Shown here: positions 23,029 to 30,881 of the stretch, piece by piece
Layout: the number at the start of each line of letters is the position of its first letter
Position numbering within the stretch: position 1 is the stretch's first letter
Source of the DNA: Erythrobacter sp.
GTDB taxonomy: Bacteria > Pseudomonadota > Alphaproteobacteria > Sphingomonadales > Sphingomonadaceae
DNA length: 64,000 bases
Assembly (NCBI RefSeq): GCF_011765465.1
Contig: NZ_CP050265.1
Span: 2,509,501-2,573,500, forward strand
Direction: 5' to 3'
Notes under the pieces: model-generated
The model's database searches: none
The model's input: the letters and a program-made list of their open reading frames with translations, nothing else
Told to the model about the DNA's origin: nothing
Position numbers and translations under genes: made by a program

Positions 23029-23222
23029 CCGCGTGCCCCCTTCCCGCCGGCCGGGTGCCACAAGGGCAACCCGCAATGCAGCTTAGGCTGGCGCAGGCGG
23101 GGCGACCAGTTGCGCCCGCGAGTCTTCGACAGTCGTGTCGCTTTCAGTGCGACTGAAGCCGAGAGCGGACTGTCCGCTAACGACCCCATTGCAGACGAGA
23201 GCATTGCCGATACACTGCCCAT

Positions 23223-23879
23223 GTGAAGACGGCTCCCATCGCGATTATTGTAGCGTCGGTCGGCATGGTTGCGGCAGGTTTCGGCCCGTCCACGGATCGC
23301 GCTTCCTTATGTGGCATCGCACGGGAGCAGTTGCAGCGCGGACTGAATATCGCGTCGGATGAGACATTTGTTTTCAAAACGCGGGACGAGGAAATGCTCA
23401 TCAACTATGATGGCGATGTCGCTTCTCAGGTATCCCGTTTGAGAGATTTTCTAGAGAACTCCGATCTGCCGGGCCTCGGTTGGTGGCGGGTGAGAAACTC
23501 TGATCCTTGGGGTTCTGCTGGCTTTCCGATGGATGATTTTTCCAAGCGTGATCTTCAAGCGCTCGAAGCGATGCTGCTTGACGGTCCGATGAAGAACGCG
23601 GTCACAGAGTGCAGTAACGTGTCAGACCTGCTGGTTTCCAGAGGAATTGCCTTTGGTGACGATGCCGTTGATGCGGCGACTGATATGGACAACCGAACCT
23701 ACGAGCACACAGTATCCGCGATCTATCTGCCCTATATATACGAGAACGGAACCTCCGCTCTCATGTTCGAAAGCAGATCTTGGGGCTGGTTGGCTGGTGC
23801 AGGCCAGCTTCTGAAGTTGAAGAAACAGCCGGATGGCGAATGGCTAGTAACGAACTCAACCTCGCTTTGGGTTTCTTGA
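23223..23879 (+). CDS. Hypothetical exported protein in an AT-richer patch
   Basis: 218 residues from a GTG at 23223. The start gives a signal-like N-terminus (MKTAPIAIIVASVGMVAAGFGPS); no strong ribosome-binding site precedes it, and an alternative ATG lies at 23265. No family recognised. Base composition and codon choice are visibly less GC-rich than in every neighbouring gene, which suggests recent acquisition. Cys residues at DRASLCGIA and VTECSNV might pair. Flanked by a divergent membrane-protein gene and a convergent crotonase gene; no mobility genes or repeats are adjacent. Confidence 0.6.
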   Translation: MKTAPIAIIVASVGMVAAGFGPSTDRASLCGIAREQLQRGLNIASDETFVFKTRDEEMLINYDGDVASQVSRLRDFLENSDLPGLGWWRVRNSDPWGSAGFPMDDFSKRDLQALEAMLLDGPMKNAVTECSNVSDLLVSRGIAFGDDAVDAATDMDNRTYEHTVSAIYLPYIYENGTSALMFESRSWGWLAGAGQLLKLKKQPDGEWLVTNSTSLWVS

Positions 23880-23940
23880 TGTCCGTTTCCCACCCACTTT
23901 CGGCCATTCGCCCCAAATCGACGACAGCCCGAAAGCAGCC

Positions 23941-24723
23941 CTAGCCCTGCCCGCGCCCGCGCGCCTGTACGGCGGCGCGGCGGGCCTCGACCTCTTCCGG
24001 AGACACCGCGCTGTTCGCCGCGCCCGATCTTTCGGCCTCCAGCGCCATGCCTTCGGCAAAGCTTTGCGCATAGCCGTCGTCGATCAGCCGCTTGTAGGCG
24101 GCGAGGAAAGCGGGGTCGATCTCGGCCATCGCCGCCGCGAGACGCCGTGCGAGTGGCATCAGTTCGCCCGGCTCGACCACGTGGTTGACGAGGCCCCATT
24201 CGAGCGCCTTGTCGGCGGGGAGGAAATTGCCGGTGAAGGCGAGTTCCTTGGCCCGCGAAATGCCGATCATGCGCGAGAGTTTCTGCGACAGGCCCCAGCC
24301 CGGCACGATGCCGACGCGCGCATGGGTGTCGGCGAAGCGGGCATTGCTGCTCGCCACCAGCACGTCGCAGGCGAGCGCGACCTCGAACCCGCCGGTGATC
24401 GCCACGCCGTTGATCGCGCCGATCACGGGCTTGGAACAGACCTCGATCGCGCGCACCGGGTTGTCGGCGGGGTCGGTCGCGTTGGCGCTGCCCAATGCGC
24501 CTTCCTCGCGCCCCAGTTCCTTGAGGTCGAGCCCGGCGGTGAAGGCCCGCTCACCCGCGCCGGTGAGGACGACGGCGCGCACGTCCTCGCGCCCGTCGAC
24601 CTCCACCATCACCTCGTAGAGCCGCCGCCTCAACGAGCGGTTCAGCGCGTTCATCGCCTCCGGGCGGTTGAGCGTGACGGTGGCGATGCCGCCTTCGACA
24701 TCGAGCAGCACGGTATCGGTCAT
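23941..24723 (-). CDS. Crotonase-superfamily protein, enoyl-CoA hydratase-like but lacking both catalytic Glu
   Basis: 260 residues with the crotonase fold throughout: the oxyanion-hole segments ERAFTAGLDLKEL (58-70) and INGVAITGGFEVALACDV (104-121) are present. By eye-alignment with classical crotonase, the two catalytic glutamates are replaced by Ser126 (ACDVLVASSNARF) and His134 (FADTHARVGIVPGWG). So hydration activity is doubtful; another crotonase-family reaction, or a hydrolase or isomerase role, is possible. The next gene upstream on the same strand, the DksA-like gene, ends 10 bp before this start. Confidence 0.88.
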   Translation of the reverse strand: MTDTVLLDVEGGIATVTLNRPEAMNALNRSLRRRLYEVMVEVDGREDVRAVVLTGAGERAFTAGLDLKELGREEGALGSANATDPADNPVRAIEVCSKPVIGAINGVAITGGFEVALACDVLVASSNARFADTHARVGIVPGWGLSQKLSRMIGISRAKELAFTGNFLPADKALEWGLVNHVVEPGELMPLARRLAAAMAEIDPAFLAAYKRLIDDGYAQSFAEGMALEAERSGAANSAVSPEEVEARRAAVQARGRGQG

Positions 24724-24733
24724 GTCCTTCCCC

Positions 24734-25069
24734 CTAGTCCTGTCCCGCAGCGCAGCGCACGCAGGTCGCCACGCTCGGGTCGTGTTCGAGCCGTTTCGCC
24801 GCGATTTCCTCGCCGCAGGTCAGGCAATATCCCCATTCGCCTTCGTCCAGCCGTTCGAGCGCGGCGGCGATGCGTTTGCGCTCGGCGGCACGGCGGCGTT
24901 CCTGCGCCTGCGCCATCGCCTGCTGCTGCATCGCGTCCATGCGCGAAAGCCTGCCGACGCTGTCCTGTTGCAGCGTGACCGGCGCGCGGCCCTCGGCCCC
25001 GGCGCGGTCCTCCTCGTCCAGTTCGGCGGCGCGGCGGGTGAGCCGCTGCCTCGCTTCGTCCTCTCTCAT
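24734..25069 (-). CDS. DksA/TraR-family C4 zinc-finger protein
   Basis: 111 residues from the ATG at 25069. The N-terminal two-thirds are charged and Gln/Ala/Arg-rich, predicted coiled coil; the C-terminus has CLTCGEEIAAKRLEHDPSV followed by TCVRC, a CX2C-X17-CX2C zinc finger typical of DksA/TraR proteins. Family members bind the RNA polymerase secondary channel. At this length it resembles a short DksA-like paralogue rather than full-size DksA. It lies between ung and the crotonase gene on the same strand. Confidence 0.85.
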   Translation of the reverse strand: MREDEARQRLTRRAAELDEEDRAGAEGRAPVTLQQDSVGRLSRMDAMQQQAMAQAQERRRAAERKRIAAALERLDEGEWGYCLTCGEEIAAKRLEHDPSVATCVRCAAGQD

Positions 25070-25110
25070 GGCGCGCACCCTCCTACAGCCCCGGCGCGGG
25101 CGCAAGCCGC

Positions 25111-25794
25111 CTAAAGCGACCAGTCGATCGCCCCGCGCCCGTTTGCCTCGAGAAAGGCGTTGGCCTGGCTGAAAGGGCGCGAGCCGAAGAAGCCCGCATG
25201 GGCCGACAGCGGGCTCGGGTGGGGAGAGGCGAGAACGAGGTGGTGCGGTCCCTTGCCGAGGCCGGGCACGCGCCCTGCCTTCTTCCGCGCATGGCTGCCC
25301 CACAGGATGAAGACGGTGGGCAGTCCGCTCGCCGCCACCGCCGCGACGCAGGCATCGGTGACGGCATCCCAGCCGCGCCCGGCATGGCTGCCCGCCTTGC
25401 CCGCCTCGACCGTCAGCGTGTTGTTGAGCAGCAGGACGCCCTGCCGCGTCCATTTGGTGAGGTCGCCGGTATCGGGACGCGGCAGGCCGAGGTCGCTTTC
25501 CAGCTCCTTGAAGATGTTGACCAGCGAGGGCGGCGGCCGGACGCCGTGGCGCACCGAGAAAGCGAGGCCGTGCGCCTGCCCCTCCCCGTGATAGGGGTCC
25601 TGCCCGAGGATGACGACGCGCACCTTCTCCAATGGTGTCATGGCCAGCGCGGCGAGCCTTTCCCCGCGCGGGGGAAAGACCTGCTTGCCCGCCGCTTCCT
25701 CCGCCTTGAGCCAGCCGCCCAGCCGCCGCGCCTCGGGCGAGGCGAGGACGGGTTCGAGCGCCGGGCGCCAGCTTTCGGGGACGGGATCGGACAT
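25111..25794 (-). CDS. ung: Uracil-DNA glycosylase, family 1
   Basis: 227 residues from the ATG at 25794. Removes uracil from DNA as the first step of base-excision repair. Catalytic water-activating motif GQDPYHG places Asp66; the DNA-intercalating loop and catalytic His are in SPHPSPLSAHAGFFGSRPFS near the C-terminus. A longer in-frame start (25833) is less likely, as the family begins close to the shorter one. Divergent from the RNase D gene. Confidence 0.96.
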   Translation of the reverse strand: MSDPVPESWRPALEPVLASPEARRLGGWLKAEEAAGKQVFPPRGERLAALAMTPLEKVRVVILGQDPYHGEGQAHGLAFSVRHGVRPPPSLVNIFKELESDLGLPRPDTGDLTKWTRQGVLLLNNTLTVEAGKAGSHAGRGWDAVTDACVAAVAASGLPTVFILWGSHARKKAGRVPGLGKGPHHLVLASPHPSPLSAHAGFFGSRPFSQANAFLEANGRGAIDWSL

Positions 25795-25887
25795 TCTCTC
25801 CTCCGGGCCAGCGGTGTATCCGAACGCCGCCACGCCGCGCCACTACGCCCTTTCCCTCTATCCCCAATCGGCGTAGGGCGCTTGCCC

Positions 25888-26508
25888 ATGACAGTGCATT
25901 TCCACGAAGAAGACCTGCCCGAAGGCGTGCTCGCGGGCGACGGCGCGCTCGCGGTCGATACCGAGACGATGGGCCTCGTCACCCACCGCGACCGGCTGTG
26001 CCTCGTGCAGATTTCCGACGGGTCGGGCGATGAACACCTCGTGCGCTTCGGCCCCGGCAGCGATTACGCCGCGCCCAACCTGAAAGCGGTGCTGGCGGAC
26101 CCGGCGCGGGTGAAGCTCTACCACTACGCCCGCTTCGATCTCGCCGCGCTGCATTACTATCTCGGCGTGATGGCCGCGCCCGTGTTCTGCACCAAGATCG
26201 CGAGCAAGCTGACCCGCACTTATACCGACCGCCACGGGCTCAAGAACCTGACCGACGAATTGCTGGGCGAGAGCATTTCGAAGCAGCAGCAAAGCTCCGA
26301 CTGGGGCGGGCCCGAACTGAACGAGGCGCAGCGCGACTATGCCGCGTCCGACGTGCGCTATCTCCACCGGCTGCGCGAGGAGCTGACCGTGCGGCTCGCG
26401 CGCGAGGGGCGGACGGAGATCGCGCAGGCGTGCTTCGACTTCCTCCCCACCCGCGCGCTGCTCGACATCGCCGGTTGGGCCGAACACGACATCTTCAGCC
26501 ACTCCTGA
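25888..26508 (+). CDS. Ribonuclease D-type 3'-5' exonuclease
   Basis: 206 residues from the ATG at 25888. DEDDy exonuclease: Asp24 and Glu26 in AVDTETMGL, a central HYARFDLAAL, and DYAASDVRYLHRL near residue 155 with the catalytic Tyr/Asp. It has only the nuclease domain and no HRDC domain, as is usual for the short alphaproteobacterial form. Acts in tRNA or other RNA 3'-end processing. It is followed by lptC after 15 bp, an order often seen in this lineage. Confidence 0.92.
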   Translation: MTVHFHEEDLPEGVLAGDGALAVDTETMGLVTHRDRLCLVQISDGSGDEHLVRFGPGSDYAAPNLKAVLADPARVKLYHYARFDLAALHYYLGVMAAPVFCTKIASKLTRTYTDRHGLKNLTDELLGESISKQQQSSDWGGPELNEAQRDYAASDVRYLHRLREELTVRLAREGRTEIAQACFDFLPTRALLDIAGWAEHDIFSHS

Positions 26509-26523
26509 CGGCCCCCTGACGCC

Positions 26524-27198
26524 ATGGCGAAAGCGAAGCAGAAGCGCATCGAGACCGACGAGGCGAAGGCGCTGCGTTCGCGCCGCCAGCATTTCGCCGC
26601 GCCCGGCGGGTCGCATGATCGCCTGGTGGGATTTCTCGCTCGCGCGCTGCCGATCGGCGTCGGAATCGTCGCCGGGCTGATGGTCATTACGCCGCTCTCC
26701 CCGCGCGGCGAGGTGAGCTTCCTGCTCGACCGCAACCAGGTGGCGATGATCGACGAGCGCCTGTCGGTCGACAATGCGATGTATCGCGGGCGCGACGACA
26801 AGGGGCGGCCCTTCTCGCTGATGGCGGGCGAGGCGGTGCAGCGGTCGAGCGCGGAGGGGCTGGTGCGGATGAACGATCTCGTCGCGCAGATCCTTCTTCC
26901 CGAAGGCCCCGCGCGGCTCGCCGCAGAGGGCGGCATCTACGACATCGACAAGGAGATCGTGAATGTCACCGGCCCGGTCCGTCTGACCGCCGCCGACGGC
27001 TATTCGATGACCGCGCGCGGGGTTTCTGTGGACCTCAAGCAGCGGCTGATGACCGGCGATGCCGGGGTCGAGGGCGCGGTTCCGGCGGGAACCTTTTCGG
27101 CCCGGTCGATCCGCGCCGACATCGCCGCGCGCACGCTCGCATTGGAAGGCGACGCGCGGCTCACCATGATACCAGGCAAGCTGAGGATGCCGCAATGA
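26524..27198 (+). CDS. lptC: LPS export protein LptC
   Basis: 224 residues. A basic N-terminus, one membrane anchor (about 37-58, ARALPIGVGIVAGLMVITPL), and a periplasmic beta-jellyroll that accepts LPS from LptBFG and hands it to LptA. The start region and length fit the family. Its stop overlaps the lptA start (ATGA at 27195-27198), so translation is coupled. Confidence 0.88.
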   Translation: MAKAKQKRIETDEAKALRSRRQHFAAPGGSHDRLVGFLARALPIGVGIVAGLMVITPLSPRGEVSFLLDRNQVAMIDERLSVDNAMYRGRDDKGRPFSLMAGEAVQRSSAEGLVRMNDLVAQILLPEGPARLAAEGGIYDIDKEIVNVTGPVRLTAADGYSMTARGVSVDLKQRLMTGDAGVEGAVPAGTFSARSIRADIAARTLALEGDARLTMIPGKLRMPQ

Positions 27199-27749
27199 CC
27201 CGCAAGCCCACACAGCTCTCCCGTATCGCGCTCGCCTGGGGCGCGGCGGGCTTTCTCGGCACGATCGCGCTGATGGGCGGCATCTCGTCGCACGCGCAAT
27301 CGATCGCCAGCCACGATTCGCGCGCGCCGGTGAACTACGCCGCCGACCGGATCGAACTGCAGGACCGCGCCAACCGGGTGGTGCTGTCGGGCGGAGTGGT
27401 GATCGAACAGGCCGACCTCACCATGCGCGCGGCGCGCACCATCGTCAGCTACGACGACAGCGGCGACCTGCGCATCGATCGCATCACCGCCACGGGGGGC
27501 GTCGTCGTCACCCGCGGCAACGAACGCGCGAGCGGGTCGAGCGCGATCTACGATTTCAATCGCCGGGTCATCACCATGGCGGGCGATGTGCGGCTGCGGC
27601 GCGGGACGGACACATTGAACGGCGGGCGGCTGGTGATCGACCTTGCGAGCGGGCTCTCGAGCGTCGACGGGCGCGCATCCGGCTCGGGCGCGAGCGGATC
27701 GTCCGACGGGCGCGTGACGGGCAGTTTCCAGGTGCCGCAGGAGGAATGA
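27195..27749 (+). CDS. lptA: LPS transport periplasmic protein LptA (OstA-like)
   Basis: 184 residues. N-terminal signal segment (about 14-35), then OstA-type beta-strands: VNYAADRIELQDRANRVVLSGGVVIEQADLTMRA and repeated strands ending in NGGRLVIDLASGLSSV. LptA forms the periplasmic bridge that carries LPS to the outer membrane. The Ser/Gly-rich C-terminus (ASGSGASGSSDGRV) is probably disordered. lptB, which commonly follows, is not next; instead a convergent sugar transferase gene ends 22 bp away. Confidence 0.88.
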   Translation: MTRKPTQLSRIALAWGAAGFLGTIALMGGISSHAQSIASHDSRAPVNYAADRIELQDRANRVVLSGGVVIEQADLTMRAARTIVSYDDSGDLRIDRITATGGVVVTRGNERASGSSAIYDFNRRVITMAGDVRLRRGTDTLNGGRLVIDLASGLSSVDGRASGSGASGSSDGRVTGSFQVPQEE

Positions 27750-27770
27750 ACTCCCGCCCTATCCGGCGCC

Positions 27771-29174
27771 TCAATAGGCGTTGGCGTGGCGCAGCACGAA
27801 GACGGTCTTGAAAAGGATCGCGATGTCGCGCAGCAGCGACCAGCCGGTGATGTATTCGAGATCGGCCTGCAAGCGGTCGGTCAGGTCCTTCTCCTGCTCG
27901 GTCGCACCGCGATAGCCGCGCACCTGCGCCAGCCCCGTCAGGCCGGGCTTCAGACAATGGCGCTGCCAATAATTCGCATCCACTTCCCAGAACAGCTTGT
28001 TGTTCGCCTTGCTCCCCAGCGCGTGCGGGCGCGGGCCGACGATCGACATCTCGCCCTTCAGCACGTTGAGGATCTGCGGCAGCTCGTCGATGCTGGTGCG
28101 GCGGATGAAGGCGCCGATCCGCGTGATGCGCTCGTCGTCGCGCCCGGTCGATCGGTCGCCGTTGGCATCGAGTTTTTCCTCCCGCATCGAGCGGAACTTG
28201 TACATCTCGAAGAACTGGTTGCCGCGCCCCATGCGGCGCTGGACGAAGAACACCGGCCCGCCGTCCTCGAGCTTGATCAGGATCGCCACCACGATCAGCA
28301 GCGGCGACAGCACGACAAGCGCGCCGAGCGCCACCACCGTATCGAAAGCGCGTTTCACGATGCGCGAACGCAGCGAGAGCGGGCCGTGCGAGACGACCAG
28401 TGAAGTGCGGTCCTGGTCCTCGTAGCGATGCACCCCGACCGCGCCGAGGCGATGCGCGGGCTCGCTCACGATCTCGCCATAGACGCCCGCCGATTTCAGC
28501 AGCACGGCCCAGCCCTCGCGCGCATCATAGGGGCAGGACACCACCACCTTGTCGCGGTTCTTCAGCAGCTTGCCGAGCCGGTCGCGCATATAGGGGTCGT
28601 GGCTCATCGGATCGAGATCGTATTTCGCCGCCGACACCGATGTCGCCCCGGCCAGCGCGAAGCTCGGCCCGCCGTCCTCGATCACCAGCAGGTTGCGCAC
28701 CTGCCCGTTCCAGAACCGCTCGACCGCAAGCGGGACCAGCCGCCGCATGGAAGCCATCAGCAGCGCGGTGAGCAGCAGGCCGAGCGTCACCGAGACGCGG
28801 CTGAATTCGGCATTGGACTTGGTGTAGAAGGCGACGAAATTGAGCAGCGCCGCCGACAGCGCGAGCGCGGTCAGACCCTTGACCACGGCGTGATGCCAGT
28901 TCGTCAGCGCCTTGACGCCATAGGTCCCGTTGTAGAGCGCGATGGTGAAGAACAACGGGGTAAGGGTCTGTGCGGCGAGCATGGTGCGCTGGTCCCACAG
29001 GTCGCCGTCATACAGCAGGCCGCCGAGGAAGAATCCCGCCTGGATCAGCAGCCCGTCGAGCAGCAGCAGCGCGGCGTAGGCGCGCAGCCGACGACGCTCG
29101 AGCGAGGGAGCGATCTTGCGCTCCACTCCGTCCGGCGCAGCCACCCGCTTCAGGTTGGCGGAAAATTCATTCAT
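27771..29174 (-). CDS. Polyprenyl-phosphate sugar-1-phosphate transferase (initiating enzyme for polysaccharide)
   Basis: 467 residues. Four N-terminal membrane helices (about 30-140), a nucleotide-binding-like central domain, then the catalytic bacterial sugar-transferase domain beginning KRAFDTVVALGALVVLSPLLIV, with MYKFRSM, RTSIDELPQILNVLKGEMSIVGPRP and KPGLTGLAQVRGYRG. It transfers the first sugar-1-phosphate to undecaprenyl phosphate. Architecture is that of WcaJ/ExoY-like initiators for exopolysaccharide; the sugar is not certain. galU (38708) could supply UDP-glucose and uppP recycles the lipid. Confidence 0.92.
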   Translation of the reverse strand: MNEFSANLKRVAAPDGVERKIAPSLERRRLRAYAALLLLDGLLIQAGFFLGGLLYDGDLWDQRTMLAAQTLTPLFFTIALYNGTYGVKALTNWHHAVVKGLTALALSAALLNFVAFYTKSNAEFSRVSVTLGLLLTALLMASMRRLVPLAVERFWNGQVRNLLVIEDGGPSFALAGATSVSAAKYDLDPMSHDPYMRDRLGKLLKNRDKVVVSCPYDAREGWAVLLKSAGVYGEIVSEPAHRLGAVGVHRYEDQDRTSLVVSHGPLSLRSRIVKRAFDTVVALGALVVLSPLLIVVAILIKLEDGGPVFFVQRRMGRGNQFFEMYKFRSMREEKLDANGDRSTGRDDERITRIGAFIRRTSIDELPQILNVLKGEMSIVGPRPHALGSKANNKLFWEVDANYWQRHCLKPGLTGLAQVRGYRGATEQEKDLTDRLQADLEYITGWSLLRDIAILFKTVFVLRHANAY

Positions 29175-29290
29175 TGCGCTATCGCACTCCCCGCATAGTG
29201 CGACCCCCCGTCTACGCGATCACCATTATCCCCGCAGCAACCATAATCAAGGTGTTTTTGCAGGTGCGAAGAACGCGCCGCCCCGTTTCA

Positions 29291-30355
29291 TTACCGCTTC
29301 GCGGCGAAGCGTGCGATCTGCGCAAGGTCCTGCGCCAGCAGCAGGTCGGCGGCCTGGCTGTTCGTCATCAGGGCGCGGTGCAGCGCCGCCAGCCGGGGCA
29401 CCAGCCGGTCGAGCTTGCGCACTTGCGACCCGCGCCCCGCGGGCGCGCTCCAGCAGGCGTATTGGCGGGCGATCTCGTTCTCTTCCTTCCAGAAGATGCC
29501 GAGCCGCGCCCGCGCGCCCCTGTCGAGACTGCCGAACGACCCGCGCGGGCCGACCGCCGCCATGATCCGCGCCAGCAGCGCCGCGCGGCGCTCGATCGCC
29601 AGCAGCAGCCCGACCGCGTTGAGCCCGTGCTCGCGCATCCGCCGCAGCTCTCCGGGCAGCGCGGCGATGTCCCCGCCGAGCACCGCGTTGACGACCGGCT
29701 GGAACCCGTCTTCCTCGGTCGCCGCGCCGATCGCGGCGTGGTCCTCTGCGCTCGCGGGCCGGGGCGATTGCGGGTCCGCCCCGACATAGAGCGCGAGCTT
29801 TTCGACCTCCGACCGGGCGAGCCGCAGGTCGAGCCCCGATCCGCGCGCGATCCGTTCGGCAAGGTCGCCGCCGAGACGCAGCCCCGCAGCATCGGCCATC
29901 GCCCGCACCGCGGCCGCCAGCGTCGCGACATCGGGCGGGTAGAACATCGCGACGAGCGCGTCCTTGCGCTTTTCCAGCAGCTTGGCGGTGCGCGACTTGT
30001 CGGTGGCGCTGGTCGCGACGACAATCACCGGGGCCGCCGCCCCCGCGCCCGTCTCGCCCGTCTCGATCAGCGCGGCGAGCGCATCATGCGCCTCGTCGCC
30101 CGAACAGCGCACGACGATGTGCCGCGCGCCCCCGAACAGCGAGACCGAGCGCGCCTCGTCGCCGAGCCTTGCCGCGTCGTTCTTCAGCTCCGCGCCCGAC
30201 AGCTCGACCCGCTCGCCCGCTTGCGGAAGCGAAGCGATCACGCGGTTCGCCGCTTCCCACGCACCCGCCTCGTCCGGGCCGCAGAAGAAGAAGATCGAGG
30301 CTCCCGCCGCCGCGCGCGGCAGGCCGCGAGCGAATTCGTGGCTCTTCGCCTTCAC
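29291..30355 (-). CDS. holA: DNA polymerase III delta subunit
   Basis: 354 residues from a GTG at 30355, seven bases after the lptE stop codon. Clamp-loader subunit that opens the beta clamp. The N-terminal AAA-like fold shows FFFCGPDEAGAWEAANRVI and a middle segment GSGLDLRLARSEVEKLALY, followed by the C-terminal collar domain (GDIAALPGELRRMREHGLNAVGLLLAIERRAALLARI). No better ATG start fits. Last gene of leuS-lptE-holA, an order common in alphaproteobacteria. Confidence 0.92.
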   Translation of the reverse strand: MKAKSHEFARGLPRAAAGASIFFFCGPDEAGAWEAANRVIASLPQAGERVELSGAELKNDAARLGDEARSVSLFGGARHIVVRCSGDEAHDALAALIETGETGAGAAAPVIVVATSATDKSRTAKLLEKRKDALVAMFYPPDVATLAAAVRAMADAAGLRLGGDLAERIARGSGLDLRLARSEVEKLALYVGADPQSPRPASAEDHAAIGAATEEDGFQPVVNAVLGGDIAALPGELRRMREHGLNAVGLLLAIERRAALLARIMAAVGPRGSFGSLDRGARARLGIFWKEENEIARQYACWSAPAGRGSQVRKLDRLVPRLAALHRALMTNSQAADLLLAQDLAQIARFAAKR

Positions 30356-30362
30356 CGCGCGC

Positions 30363-30881
30363 TCATTGCGCCGCCGCGCCGCGCGCCTGTCCCCGCGCCT
30401 GCTCCCTGAGCGCAAGCGCGATCTGCGTCGCCATGCGGTCGGCGATCTCCTCGGCGAGGTTTTCGAGCGCTTTCTGTTCGGCGGCGATGGTGGCGTATTC
30501 GGACGACACCACGTCGATCCCCGCGTCCGAGCCGGCGGTCGCATCGAGCACGATCTCGCCCGTGCCGGTGTCGACCAGCTGATAACGCGCGCGCAGGATC
30601 CGCCGCTCGCGGCTGATCGTGTCGTCGTTGAGCACGCCCAGCGCTTCGAGCGAATCGTCCAATCGCACGTCGAGCCGGTAGCGCGTCGGCGCCTCGCCGC
30701 CCGCACCCAGCCGGTCCTGCAGCGCATTGCGCACCAGCCACCCGCCGCGCCCCGGAATCGCGGGCACGTCGACCGCGGCGAGCCCCTGCGCGACCGCGGC
30801 ATCGGAGCCGCCCGCATACATCGGCTCGAGCCCGCAGGCGGACAGCGCGAAGGACGCGAAAAGGACTGCTCCGCCGCGCAT
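30363..30881 (-). CDS. lptE: LPS-assembly lipoprotein LptE
   Basis: 172 residues. Lipoprotein signal with lipobox FALSAC at about residues 11-16, followed by GLEPMYAGG, typical of the family. It acts as the plug of the LptD outer-membrane translocon. The ATG at 30881 shares one base with the leuS stop (TGATG), so translation is coupled. A charged Ala/Glu/Arg C-terminal helix (about 130-172) matches the family pattern. Confidence 0.88.
   Translation of the reverse strand: MRGGAVLFASFALSACGLEPMYAGGSDAAVAQGLAAVDVPAIPGRGGWLVRNALQDRLGAGGEAPTRYRLDVRLDDSLEALGVLNDDTISRERRILRARYQLVDTGTGEIVLDATAGSDAGIDVVSSEYATIAAEQKALENLAEEIADRMATQIALALREQARGQARGAAAQ

Noticed and set aside
27761..27780. Small hairpin CGCCT/AGGCG between lptA and the sugar transferase
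   Set aside because: Only five pairs, no T-run, overlaps a stop codon; not enough for a terminator call.
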